6,554 bases of DNA. It comes from Microcaldota archaeon. GTDB lineage: Archaea; Micrarchaeota; Micrarchaeia; Micrarchaeales; Micrarchaeaceae. Below are positions 1 through 5,608 of this stretch, piece by piece. The stretch spans positions 1-6,554 of the forward strand of contig JAJYZH010000026.1 in assembly GCA_021800135.1 (NCBI GenBank). Reading direction: 5' to 3'. The notes below the pieces were generated by a model, which was not told where the DNA came from, searched no databases, and worked only from the letters and a program-made list of their open reading frames with translations. Position 1 is the stretch's first letter, and each line of letters opens with the position of its first letter. Made by a program: the position numbers and the translations under genes.

Positions 1-390
1 TATCTCCAGGTGTACGAATTCCCTGTTCTCTTCAAGGAACTCCAGAGTGAGCGGGCCCGAATAGTTGTAGTCCGGACCTTCTATGCTTATCTTGAACTCT
101 GCCCTCTCTTCAGACGTGATTTTCCTCGGCAGAGCGGGCTCTACGGCCAGGACCTTGAAAGGCTGCGAGGCCTGGATCCCCTTTAGGCTTATCGGCTCGA
201 AGTCGCTTGGCTTTATTATCTCGGCCTCGGTCAACGAATTCGCGTATGGCCTGTTTGTGAAAGGCACGGTCACGCTGAATATCCTGCTCTCCGCGCTGAC
301 TCCACCTACGCTGTGGAGCTCTCCCCTGAACTTCAGGTTTATGGCGGGCACATTTATCTTATTCTTTTTCCTGAAAAGTCCGAATTTCAT
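1..390 (-). CDS. Partial unknown protein, beta-rich, last visible gene of the glycan operon
   Basis: The frame opens with ATG at 390 and runs 130 codons without a stop off the left edge, so the C-terminus is missing. The start lies 4 bases after the TGA of the sulfatase-like gene, and a GTGAG stretch just before the ATG could serve as a weak ribosome binding site, so translation is probably coupled. The protein begins with a basic stretch (MKFGLFRKKNK) with no signal peptide or membrane segment. Residues 30-130 alternate hydrophobic and polar residues as in a beta-sandwich; the stretch at 95-118 (ERAEFKISIEG, then YSGPLTLEF) resembles an Ig-like or CARDB-like strand pair. I do not recognise a named family. 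Position suggests a role linked to the sugar-modifying enzymes upstream, but this is inference. The plus-strand frame over the same bases is serine- and leucine-rich and looks like an antisense shadow. Confidence 0.75.
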   Translation of the reverse strand, partial: MKFGLFRKKNKINVPAINLKFRGELHSVGGVSAESRIFSVTVPFTNRPYANSLTEAEIIKPSDFEPISLKGIQASQPFKVLAVEPALPRKITSEERAEFKISIEGPDYNYSGPLTLEFLEENREFVHLEI

Positions 391-394
391 GAAC

Positions 395-1621
395 TCACTT
401 GTGCAAGGCCCTTCCGAAGCGCCTGACCCTGTAACGGTCTGCCCTGTCTATCTCCCTCATGTCTATGCCGCTCACTGCGCGTATGTTCGCCGGTATGCCG
501 AAGCTTTCGGAGTATACGCCTCTGCTGTACATGAGGGACAGGTCGGCCCTGCCCTTTACTGAGGAAAGCAAAAACCTTTTAACATTGACAAGGCTTGCGT
601 AACCTTTGTTATAATCTTTGCTGCGCTCCGCGCCGATCACAGCCATAGGTATCTTGACAATCGAGTCGTCAAGCATAGTTCCGTGCCCTATGAAGCCGTG
701 CTCGTTGAACGCCTGCCCGTGGTCGCTCGTTACCATTATGCACTGGTCGCCATAAGTATCAAGGAGGTGCCTTGCGATTCTCAGGGCATAGTCATATGCC
801 ATCTTCGAAGCCTTTCTGTATTTGCGCTTCCAGAGTCCGAGCATGTCCTCGCTTGTCCTCTCCTTCATGAACGATGTGGACCATGTGAGGTCAAGGCCCT
901 TCTTGCCTATATAGGGGTCATGGGCCTCCATGAGGTTTACGAACAGGAAGTAAGGCTTCTTCATCTCCGTCTCCCTCACCCTCTTGACTATGTACTTGCC
1001 CCCTTTTTCCAAGGGCCAACCTTCGAGCTTTGCCTTTGACTTCTTCATCAACGCCAGAGTGGAGCGCAATGTACCTGAGGCTATCAATTCCATCAGCAGC
1101 GGCGGATCTCCTGAAGCCGCTTTGAGTATGCGCAGCGCGTCGCCCGCGGAATCCCTGAATGATCTGTAGCCAACTGCGCTCCTGTCTGTCTTATGCTCCT
1201 CCACGAACGCCTTGAGCTTCTTTGAAACTTCAAGCGCACTGCCGTAGATATCGGTGTAGTATGACTCCTCGTAGAAGTGCCTGAACTCGTTGAAGCCGTA
1301 GATCGGGTGCACATACGGGTTTGCAGATATGGCGTGCGTATCGTATCCGAGGCGGTTGAGGTCGCCAACGAAAGTCCCTATCTTGAGCTTTATCTCCGAT
1401 ATGTCGAACGATTTTATCTTCCTGGTCTCATGGGCGCCGTGCTCGCCCGGATACAGGCCGGTGAAAAGGGACGCGTGCGATGGCAATGTCCACGAAGAAG
1501 GCGCAATGCAGTTGCCAAGCATATCTGCGCCGAGCCTTTCGAATCCGTGGACGCTGTTCTCAATCCTGTTGAACTCGTCCAGCCTCATAGTGTCCAGGAC
1601 CATTATTGTAAAGTTCTTCAC
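395..1621 (-). CDS. Sulfatase-like hydrolase/transferase (alkaline phosphatase superfamily), Thr nucleophile
   Basis: 408 residues, about the usual length for compact archaeal sulfatase-like proteins. Visible motifs in order: the first metal-binding strand FTIMVLDT with D10; the nucleophile segment SSWTLPSHASLFTG at 42-55; FLFVNLMEAHDPY at 225-237 with H234; and TSDHGQAFNEHG at 298-309 with D300, H301 and H308, followed by H313. The residue aligned with the formylglycine cysteine or serine of true sulfatases is T45, in TLPSH instead of CxPSR. In this superfamily a Thr nucleophile is known from phosphotransferases such as LtaS and EptA, so phosphodiester or phosphotransfer chemistry is at least as likely as sulfate ester hydrolysis. 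No signal peptide or membrane anchor is seen, so it appears cytosolic. The start is GTG at 1621 with AAGGTGGT just upstream; the overlapping ATG at 1623 is immediately followed by TGA. It sits 11 bases after the glycosyltransferase, suggesting action on the same glycan. Confidence 0.88.
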   Translation of the reverse strand: MKNFTIMVLDTMRLDEFNRIENSVHGFERLGADMLGNCIAPSSWTLPSHASLFTGLYPGEHGAHETRKIKSFDISEIKLKIGTFVGDLNRLGYDTHAISANPYVHPIYGFNEFRHFYEESYYTDIYGSALEVSKKLKAFVEEHKTDRSAVGYRSFRDSAGDALRILKAASGDPPLLMELIASGTLRSTLALMKKSKAKLEGWPLEKGGKYIVKRVRETEMKKPYFLFVNLMEAHDPYIGKKGLDLTWSTSFMKERTSEDMLGLWKRKYRKASKMAYDYALRIARHLLDTYGDQCIMVTSDHGQAFNEHGFIGHGTMLDDSIVKIPMAVIGAERSKDYNKGYASLVNVKRFLLSSVKGRADLSLMYSRGVYSESFGIPANIRAVSGIDMREIDRADRYRVRRFGRALHK

Positions 1622-1624
1622 ATT

Positions 1625-1632
1625 ACCACCTT
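1625..1632 (-). promoter_or_regulatory. Ribosome binding site that fixes the GTG start of the sulfatase-like gene
   Basis: On the minus strand AAGGTGGT lies 3 bases before GTG at 1621. It matches the archaeal anti-Shine-Dalgarno complement (GGAGGTGATC-like) and supports the GTG start over the out-of-frame ATG at 1623. It falls in the 11-base gap after the glycosyltransferase stop. Confidence 0.65.
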
Positions 1633-2853
1633 CTAAGGACGTCCTGCAATGCTCCTGATGAGCCTTGTATAACCTGAAAGCATGTTACTCTTGCTGAACC
1701 TGGCAGCAATCCTTCCGGAAGCCTTTGCAAGGTCATCCCTAACAGCGCTGTCCTTCGCTATAAGCAGAATCTTGTCCCTCAGGTCCTCTGGGTCGAGCGT
1801 GTTGAATGTCATGGCCCCGGTGAACTTTATGTCGTCTATGAGGGCGTTTTCCGAGAATAGTATCGGCAGCCTGTGCGCGGACGCCTCAAGCATGGTGAGG
1901 TTGAAGCTCTCCCATACAGAGGGGATCACGAATAGGTCCGCAATCTCGTAGAAGCACGGCAGCTCATCCTCCCTTACCTCGCCCACGAACCTCACCCTCT
2001 CGTCCTTGCTCGCCAGTTCCTTATAGTATTCAAGCGACTGCCCATTCCCTACCAGAAGCAGTTTGAAGTTGTTCTCGTATATAAGGTCGAAGGCCTTTAT
2101 CAGCACGCTGACGTTCTTCTGCCTTTCGAACATCCTACCCAAATAGAGGACAACGAAATCCCCGTTGCGTATCCCGCTTGCCATGCGTATCCTTTCGGCC
2201 GCATCCTCCCCGGGGCATTCTCCTGCATCCAGGCCGTTTGGTATGTAGCGGGCCTCCTTGTTGTATCTCCTGATCAGGCCGAGCTGCGCCTTGTTGAGCG
2301 CAACGCACGCGTCAAAGAAACTGAAGAATTTCCTTTTTGCGGACTCCATGCTGAGCGATAGGAGCCCTGTGCCGAGCGTTACCGCAAGGCCCTCCTTGCT
2401 GAAATATCCTGAGACGTTGCTGTTCGATATTGACGCGTGGTCTATGTACACCGTCTTGAAGCCTAGGTTGGCTTTCAGGTATCTAAGTATCGGGAAGTCC
2501 CATATGGAGTTGGATATGATTATGTCAGGTTTTATCTTTTTCACGTGCATCAGTATCTCCTCCCTGCCCATTCCTATATTGAGCAGGTTGCGGCCCATCA
2601 GGAAGAAGTAACCCATCCTAATAAACCTGTTCTCGGTGAGGCCGCTGGATTTAAGCTCAGGCTTAAGCCACGGCTTTGACCTGCCAATCATCACCGTATT
2701 CTTACCGGGCTTGAGGTATGATGTCTCATAACCCAAGTAGTACGTATCAAAATCCTTCTTCAGATCCCTGTAGAGCACGCTCGCCACCCTCGGCACTCCG
2801 CCCACCGAATGTGTCCTTGAACCGAAGTCGATTATGAGTACTCTTGTCTTCAC
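1633..2853 (-). CDS. Glycosyltransferase, GT4-like (GT-B fold)
   Basis: 406 residues, typical for GT4 retaining glycosyltransferases that move a sugar from a nucleotide donor to a glycan or lipid acceptor on the cytosolic face. The N-terminal acceptor half has the usual glycine-rich start, HSVGGVPRVASVL at 15-27. The C-terminal donor half starts near IPNGLDA (204-210). It shows FVVLYLGR (233-240) with K246 forming the usual R/K phosphate-contact pair, KLLLVGNG (264-271), and the E-x7-E motif at E315 and E323 within PSVWESFNLTMLEA. All donor-site motifs are present, so it should be active. The start is GTG at 2853, overlapping the methyltransferase stop in a GTGA, with GTGAT 5 bases upstream as a ribosome binding site. 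Neighbours indicate a glycan assembly operon; donor sugar and acceptor cannot be told from sequence. Confidence 0.92.
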   Translation of the reverse strand: MKTRVLIIDFGSRTHSVGGVPRVASVLYRDLKKDFDTYYLGYETSYLKPGKNTVMIGRSKPWLKPELKSSGLTENRFIRMGYFFLMGRNLLNIGMGREEILMHVKKIKPDIIISNSIWDFPILRYLKANLGFKTVYIDHASISNSNVSGYFSKEGLAVTLGTGLLSLSMESAKRKFFSFFDACVALNKAQLGLIRRYNKEARYIPNGLDAGECPGEDAAERIRMASGIRNGDFVVLYLGRMFERQKNVSVLIKAFDLIYENNFKLLLVGNGQSLEYYKELASKDERVRFVGEVREDELPCFYEIADLFVIPSVWESFNLTMLEASAHRLPILFSENALIDDIKFTGAMTFNTLDPEDLRDKILLIAKDSAVRDDLAKASGRIAARFSKSNMLSGYTRLIRSIAGRP

Positions 2854-3824
2854 GGCATATCACTACCTGCGCCGCGTACGCAGTGCAGCACATTGAGCAG
2901 CATGTTGTTGCTTTCGGTCCTTACGTTTATCGGCAGTTTCGGAACAGACCTTTCTACAGTAAACCCGCTTGCCCTCAGTTTCCTCTCAAGGTTAAGGTAG
3001 CCGTGGTGCGCCTCTATTGCCATCTCGCTGAACGAACCAAGTGTCTTGCCGTCTGAATCGAGCACTATCCCGTATTCGCACCCTTCGCAGTCCATCTTAA
3101 GGACGGCATCCTTTATCCGGAAGCGTTCCACTACATCTGAAAGGGAGGATACCTTTACCTTCCTGCCCTTCCTAAAGGATTTTAATTCGCTGCTGCCATG
3201 GCTTTCGTAATCCTCAGGTATATCCAAATAGGACGGCCTGCCTCCGCAGCCCTCGTTTACCGGAGTGATAAGGCCTTCAAACCCGTTTGCCTTTATATTC
3301 TTGCACAGCAGGCCGTATGAGTAGGGGAAAGGCTCGAATGCGTACACATGCTTGGCCCCCTTAAGCGCAAAGTACATTGCAGTATCACCGACGTTCGCGC
3401 CTATGTCCACGACCACCTTCCCCTTAACGTTAAGCATGCGGTATTGCTCATCGGAGAAGTTCTCTCTTATCAGCCTAACTGCGTTGCCCTGTTGCAGGGC
3501 AGAGCCTGCGTATAACCTCAGCCTTCTGCCGCCGAATACGAAAGTTACGCCGTCCCTCTCCTTCTTTATGCGCAGCCTCCTGACCGCTGCCTGTGATATG
3601 AGGGGGTTTTCGTTGAAAAATTCAACAAACTCCTTCCTGCTCCTTATCCCGCGTTCAATGCCTCCCTTTGGTCTCAACACAACGCGTTTTTTAATTCCCG
3701 CCCTGAAGAGAAGCACGTCGTACCAGTTCGATACTGTGAAAAGCACCTTATATGTGCTTATGAAGTCCAGGGGCTTTCTCAGGTAGATCAGAACGTTGTC
3801 TGCAAGCGAGATGTTTTTGTACAT
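2850..3824 (-). CDS. FkbM-family SAM-dependent methyltransferase
   Basis: 324 residues. Family members transfer a methyl group from S-adenosylmethionine, often to sugar hydroxyls. The Rossmann SAM-binding motif I is VVVDIGANVGDTAMYF at 137-152, D140 and the GxNxG-like loop included. The acidic end of the next strand is E164 in YAFEP (161-165). The FkbM-typical VLKMDCEGCEYGIV lies at 241-254, and AIEAHHGYL at 269-277 is a further core strand. Residues 1-130 form a longer N-terminal region (NWYDVLLFRAGIKKRVVLRP) of the kind seen in archaeal FkbM proteins. ATG at 3824 is the only reasonable start: an in-frame TAG lies 24-26 bases upstream with no other start between. No Shine-Dalgarno is visible. 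It is the first gene of the operon and overlaps the glycosyltransferase by 4 bases, so O-methylation of the glycan built by the neighbour is the likely job. Confidence 0.9.
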   Translation of the reverse strand: MYKNISLADNVLIYLRKPLDFISTYKVLFTVSNWYDVLLFRAGIKKRVVLRPKGGIERGIRSRKEFVEFFNENPLISQAAVRRLRIKKERDGVTFVFGGRRLRLYAGSALQQGNAVRLIRENFSDEQYRMLNVKGKVVVDIGANVGDTAMYFALKGAKHVYAFEPFPYSYGLLCKNIKANGFEGLITPVNEGCGGRPSYLDIPEDYESHGSSELKSFRKGRKVKVSSLSDVVERFRIKDAVLKMDCEGCEYGIVLDSDGKTLGSFSEMAIEAHHGYLNLERKLRASGFTVERSVPKLPINVRTESNNMLLNVLHCVRGAGSDMP

Positions 3825-3875
3825 GATGACGCACGCCGCACAATTCTATTCCGGATTGTCATTAGCCATTACGCC

Positions 3876-3889
3876 TTAATAACCTTTTC
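3876..3889 (-). promoter_or_regulatory. Candidate archaeal promoter (BRE plus TATA-like box) for the glycan operon
   Basis: Read on the minus strand, GAAAAGG (3889-3883) followed by TTATTAA (3882-3876) fits a BRE and TATA-like pair. A start of transcription about 26 bases on, near 3852, would give a leader of about 28 bases before ATG 3824. The match is moderate; the AT-rich block at 3931-3942 is an alternative but would leave a leader of roughly 80-90 bases. Confidence 0.35.
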
Positions 3890-3930
3890 TATAGATGAAG
3901 TTATCCTCCTGACGAATGCGGGGAAACAGA

Positions 3931-3942
3931 TAAATATTATAA
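3931..3942 (+). promoter_or_regulatory. TATA-like box for the 180-residue gene
   Basis: TAAATATTATAA is the most AT-rich block in the divergent region. With the usual spacing of about 25 bases, transcription would start near 3958-3963, leaving almost no leader before the TTG start at 3967. The block is nearly symmetrical and could also be used in the other direction. Confidence 0.5.
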
Positions 3943-3957
3943 CAAGACACGTAGTTT

Positions 3958-3963
3958 GGTGAT
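3958..3963 (+). promoter_or_regulatory. Shine-Dalgarno GGTGAT supporting the TTG start
   Basis: GGTGAT matches the complement of the archaeal 16S rRNA 3' end and lies 3 bases before TTG at 3967. Spacing is short but acceptable. An in-frame TAG at 3952 rules out any longer start, and the next candidate, GTG at 3985, lacks a site. Confidence 0.5.
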
Positions 3964-3966
3964 ACT

Positions 3967-4509
3967 TTGCCTATTACTCTCAATGTGGAGGAGGCGCGCG
4001 ACGGTACAAGGCGCACCAGGGACGGCTCGCAGGTTTTCGAGAGCAGGGACCTCGAAATCCTGGTAGGAGACAAGTGCATAGAGGCTTATAGGAAGACATT
4101 CTTCGGAAAGCTCGAGGAGCTGTTCAGGATAGAGTCGGCAGGAGAGAATGCGCTGTATTCTGACAAAAATTTCGATATTCCCATCAACTCAGTCGTGGGG
4201 GGTTTTGACAGGGCAAGCGCAATCGAGGCGATGAGGCTAGTGAAGGCCGGGCTTGAAAGCAGCGAAAGCGCTGAGCAGAAGAGATGGGAGAATGAGCATC
4301 GCGGGGATGTGGCACCGATACTAAACGCATGGGTTTCCGGATCGATGCCGATTCCCGGGTACGGCTATATAGGGGAGTCGCCTGCCTTGATGTACCACCG
4401 CGACAGCATAAAATGGCTTGGGAGATGCGAGGAGATGCTTGCAAATTACACACGCTACAGTCCAGAGATAGATGCCTTCTTCCTCAGGGGGACTAGAAAG
4501 AAGCAGTGA
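3967..4509 (+). CDS. Hypothetical 180-residue soluble protein
   Basis: I do not recognise a family. The frame starts with TTG, backed by GGTGAT and a TATA-like box, and ends at TGA 4507-4509. The N-terminal 30 residues are charged (RDGTRRTRDG). Residues 30-60 (DKCIEAYRKTFFGKLEELF) and 82-113 look helical and Glu/Lys/Arg-rich. Residues 121-145 (AWVSGSMPIPGYGYIGESPA) form a Gly/Pro/aromatic-rich loop that is the most distinctive part, and the C-terminus is again helical with a basic tail (RGTRKKQ). There are only two cysteines, C37 and C154, and no signal peptide, membrane segment or zinc motif. Codon use (AGG, GAG, ATA) resembles the neighbours and the amino-acid composition is protein-like, so it is likely real. 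It is divergent from the glycan operon and separated from the broken ATPase by about 60 bases, so no operon partner is visible. Confidence 0.72.
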   Translation: MPITLNVEEARDGTRRTRDGSQVFESRDLEILVGDKCIEAYRKTFFGKLEELFRIESAGENALYSDKNFDIPINSVVGGFDRASAIEAMRLVKAGLESSESAEQKRWENEHRGDVAPILNAWVSGSMPIPGYGYIGESPALMYHRDSIKWLGRCEEMLANYTRYSPEIDAFFLRGTRKKQ

Positions 4510-4568
4510 ACGCTGCCTCACCATACCAGCCCCTTGTCTGAGCGAACCCCGCATGAGGGACATGTGAC

Positions 4569-5153
4569 ATAGTTGTAGATAGGATCGAAGAGCTTAATGC
4601 CTTAGAAAAAAGATATAAAGCAGACGGTTCCGGCCTCGTAGTCATTTATGGAAGGCGAAGGATTGGCAAAACCTCGCTGATCAGAGAGTTCATGCAGGGC
4701 AAAAAGGCAGTTTACCTGGTCGCTACGAATGAACCTATCGAGGAGCAGCTTAAAAAATTTGGCGCGAGCATAGGCCTCGCGATAGGCGACGAGAAGATTG
4801 TAAAGTATGGGGTTACAAGCTGGGGCATGCTCTTTGACGCGGCAGGCCGCTATTCAGGAAAAGAAAAGCTCATCATTGCTATCGACGAGTTTCCATACCT
4901 CTCAAGGCTTTACCTCCCCATCTCCTCAGTGCTCCAAGCAAGCTGGGATCAGTATATAAGCAAAGCAAATGTTATGCTTATCCTTGGCGGCTCGAGCATA
5001 GGAATGATGAAAAACGAGGTACTAAGTTATTCGGCGCCGCTCTATGGCAGGAGCTCGCTCGTATTCAATCTAAAGCCTCTCAACTTTATAGACACTATGA
5101 AACTTTTCCCCAAAAGCACGCCTTTGCATAGCGGAAAATCCCACATGCTTTAG
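4569..5153 (+). pseudogene. Truncated archaeal P-loop ATPase (ATPase_2/DEXX-box type), start lost
   Basis: Counting from codon ATA at 4569, the translation opens IVVDRIEELNALEKRY, the usual start of this archaeal family (M-x-VDRxxEL). It continues with the P-loop GRRRIGKTS at 28-36, Walker B LIIAIDEFPYL at 101-111, LILGGSSIGMM at 137-147 and SYSAPLYGR at 153-161. Intact members of this family, often stand-alone and of unclear or mobile-element-linked function, run several hundred residues. Here family resemblance stops at FPK (180-182, base 5114), then 13 unrelated residues lead to a TAG inside a hairpin loop. No in-frame ATG, GTG or TTG occurs between the TGA at 4554 and ATG 4692, and ATG 4692 lies past the P-loop. 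ATA at 4569 may be a mutated ATG. Both lesions argue for a decayed gene; a short expressed relic cannot be excluded. Confidence 0.8.
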
Positions 5154-5170
5154 CGGTGGGAGGATGTCAC
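5115..5170 (+). mobile_element. Relic resembling an IS200/IS605 (TnpB-type) right end
   Basis: Immediately after the point where ATPase similarity ends there is GCGGAAAATC, an imperfect hairpin at 5140-5160, then AGGATGTCAC ending at 5170. The hairpin pairs CCCAC (5140-5144) with GTGGG (5156-5160) and GC with GC around a TTTA loop. An ancestral perfect stem would need only C in place of AT at 5145-5146. A subterminal hairpin of this form followed by GGATGTCA is, from my knowledge of these elements, typical of right ends of IS605-family insertion sequences, the part that also forms the 3' end of the TnpB guide RNA. No tnpA or tnpB and no matching left end are in the window. The left boundary is uncertain. 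Confidence 0.55.
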
Positions 5171-5228
5171 TCCATAACATAAACCAGCGCAAGACTTTTA
5201 CTTCTATTAAAAAATTAACACGTAAGGG

Positions 5229-5236
5229 ATAAAAAG
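5229..5236 (+). promoter_or_regulatory. TATA-like box, probably leaderless transcript
   Basis: ATAAAAAG is preceded by purine-rich AAGGG that could act as BRE. Its centre lies about 28 bases before ATG 5260, the distance expected if transcription starts at or next to the start codon. No Shine-Dalgarno precedes that ATG, which agrees with a leaderless message. Confidence 0.5.
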
Positions 5237-5259
5237 ATTGTAGTAATACAATATTTTCC

Positions 5260-5583
5260 ATGGCGGCAAAGAGCGGGCAGGTAACTCCAAAGGCGGCGGT
5301 GAGGAGGCTAATCAGTTGCTTCGAGACCGCGAACAAGGAGATAAACGAGGCGCTGCACCAAGAAATCCCGGAAGCGGAGCTCAAGGCAAGGGTGAAGCTC
5401 TTCGTCGGCGACGCGTTCAGGAAGTGCAATGTTGACATAAACAATCCTACAAAGGAAGGGCTCAAGGAAGCGATGCAGCTCTGCAAGATCAACACCGAGA
5501 AGATGCTTGGGCCGAAGGCTGAGCCGATAGTGAAGAAGCACTACAAGGAGATGAGCGAGATAATAGAGAGGCTCCCAGGGTAA
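5260..5583 (+). CDS. Small all-helical hypothetical protein (107 residues)
   Basis: I do not recognise a family. The protein is rich in Ala, Glu and Lys and looks helical nearly throughout: PKAAVRRLISCFETANKEI (9-27), EAELKARVKLFVGDAFRKC (38-56), TKEGLKEAMQLCKINTEKM (64-82) and a last helix with KKHYKEMSEIIERL (92-105). Proline/asparagine-containing breaks separate the helices, giving a likely four-helix arrangement. There are three cysteines (C20, C56, C75) but no CxxC pair, and no signal or membrane segment. ATG 5260 is preceded by a TATA-like box at leaderless distance. The flavoprotein gene follows 25 bases after the stop on the same strand, so co-transcription is likely, although nothing in the sequence shows a functional link. 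Strong codon bias toward AGG, AAG and GAG supports real coding. Confidence 0.78.
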   Translation: MAAKSGQVTPKAAVRRLISCFETANKEINEALHQEIPEAELKARVKLFVGDAFRKCNVDINNPTKEGLKEAMQLCKINTEKMLGPKAEPIVKKHYKEMSEIIERLPG

Positions 5584-5599
5584 GGCTTATCCTGTTTCA

Positions 5600-5604
5600 G
5601 GTGA
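5600..5604 (+). promoter_or_regulatory. Ribosome binding site of the FMN reductase gene
   Basis: GGTGA lies 4 bases before ATG 5609. Unlike the leaderless gene before it, this internal gene carries a clear site, the common archaeal pattern for second genes in an operon. Confidence 0.65.
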
Positions 5605-5608
5605 CCAA

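Noticed and set aside
83..562. 159-codon plus-strand open frame
   Set aside because: It lies antisense to the partial unknown gene and the sulfatase-like gene, both of which read as natural protein; its Ser/Leu/Pro-rich composition is that of a shadow frame.
4321..4563. Minus-strand open frames of 80-89 codons over the hypothetical gene
   Set aside because: Arg/Ser/Pro/Cys-rich composition and antisense position to a frame with better codon use and its own promoter and ribosome binding site.
4510..4568. Possible tRNA or small RNA between the hypothetical gene and the ATPase
   Set aside because: No cloverleaf arms, TTC loop or stable long stem could be found; the stretch appears to be plain intergenic sequence.
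4692..5153. ATPase-derived gene starting at ATG 4692
   Set aside because: Similarity to the family, including the P-loop, extends well upstream of this ATG, so this would be a gene-calling artefact rather than the true start.
5190..5220. T- and A-rich stretch after the IS605-like end as a terminator
   Set aside because: Short T-runs such as ACTTTTACTTC are present, but no run is long enough or clearly placed to call; it is probably ordinary AT-rich intergenic sequence.
5070..5495. 141-codon minus-strand open frame crossing the hairpin and the small helical gene
   Set aside because: It runs antisense through the IS-like hairpin, the promoter and the helical gene; hydrophobic Ser/Leu-rich composition indicates a shadow.
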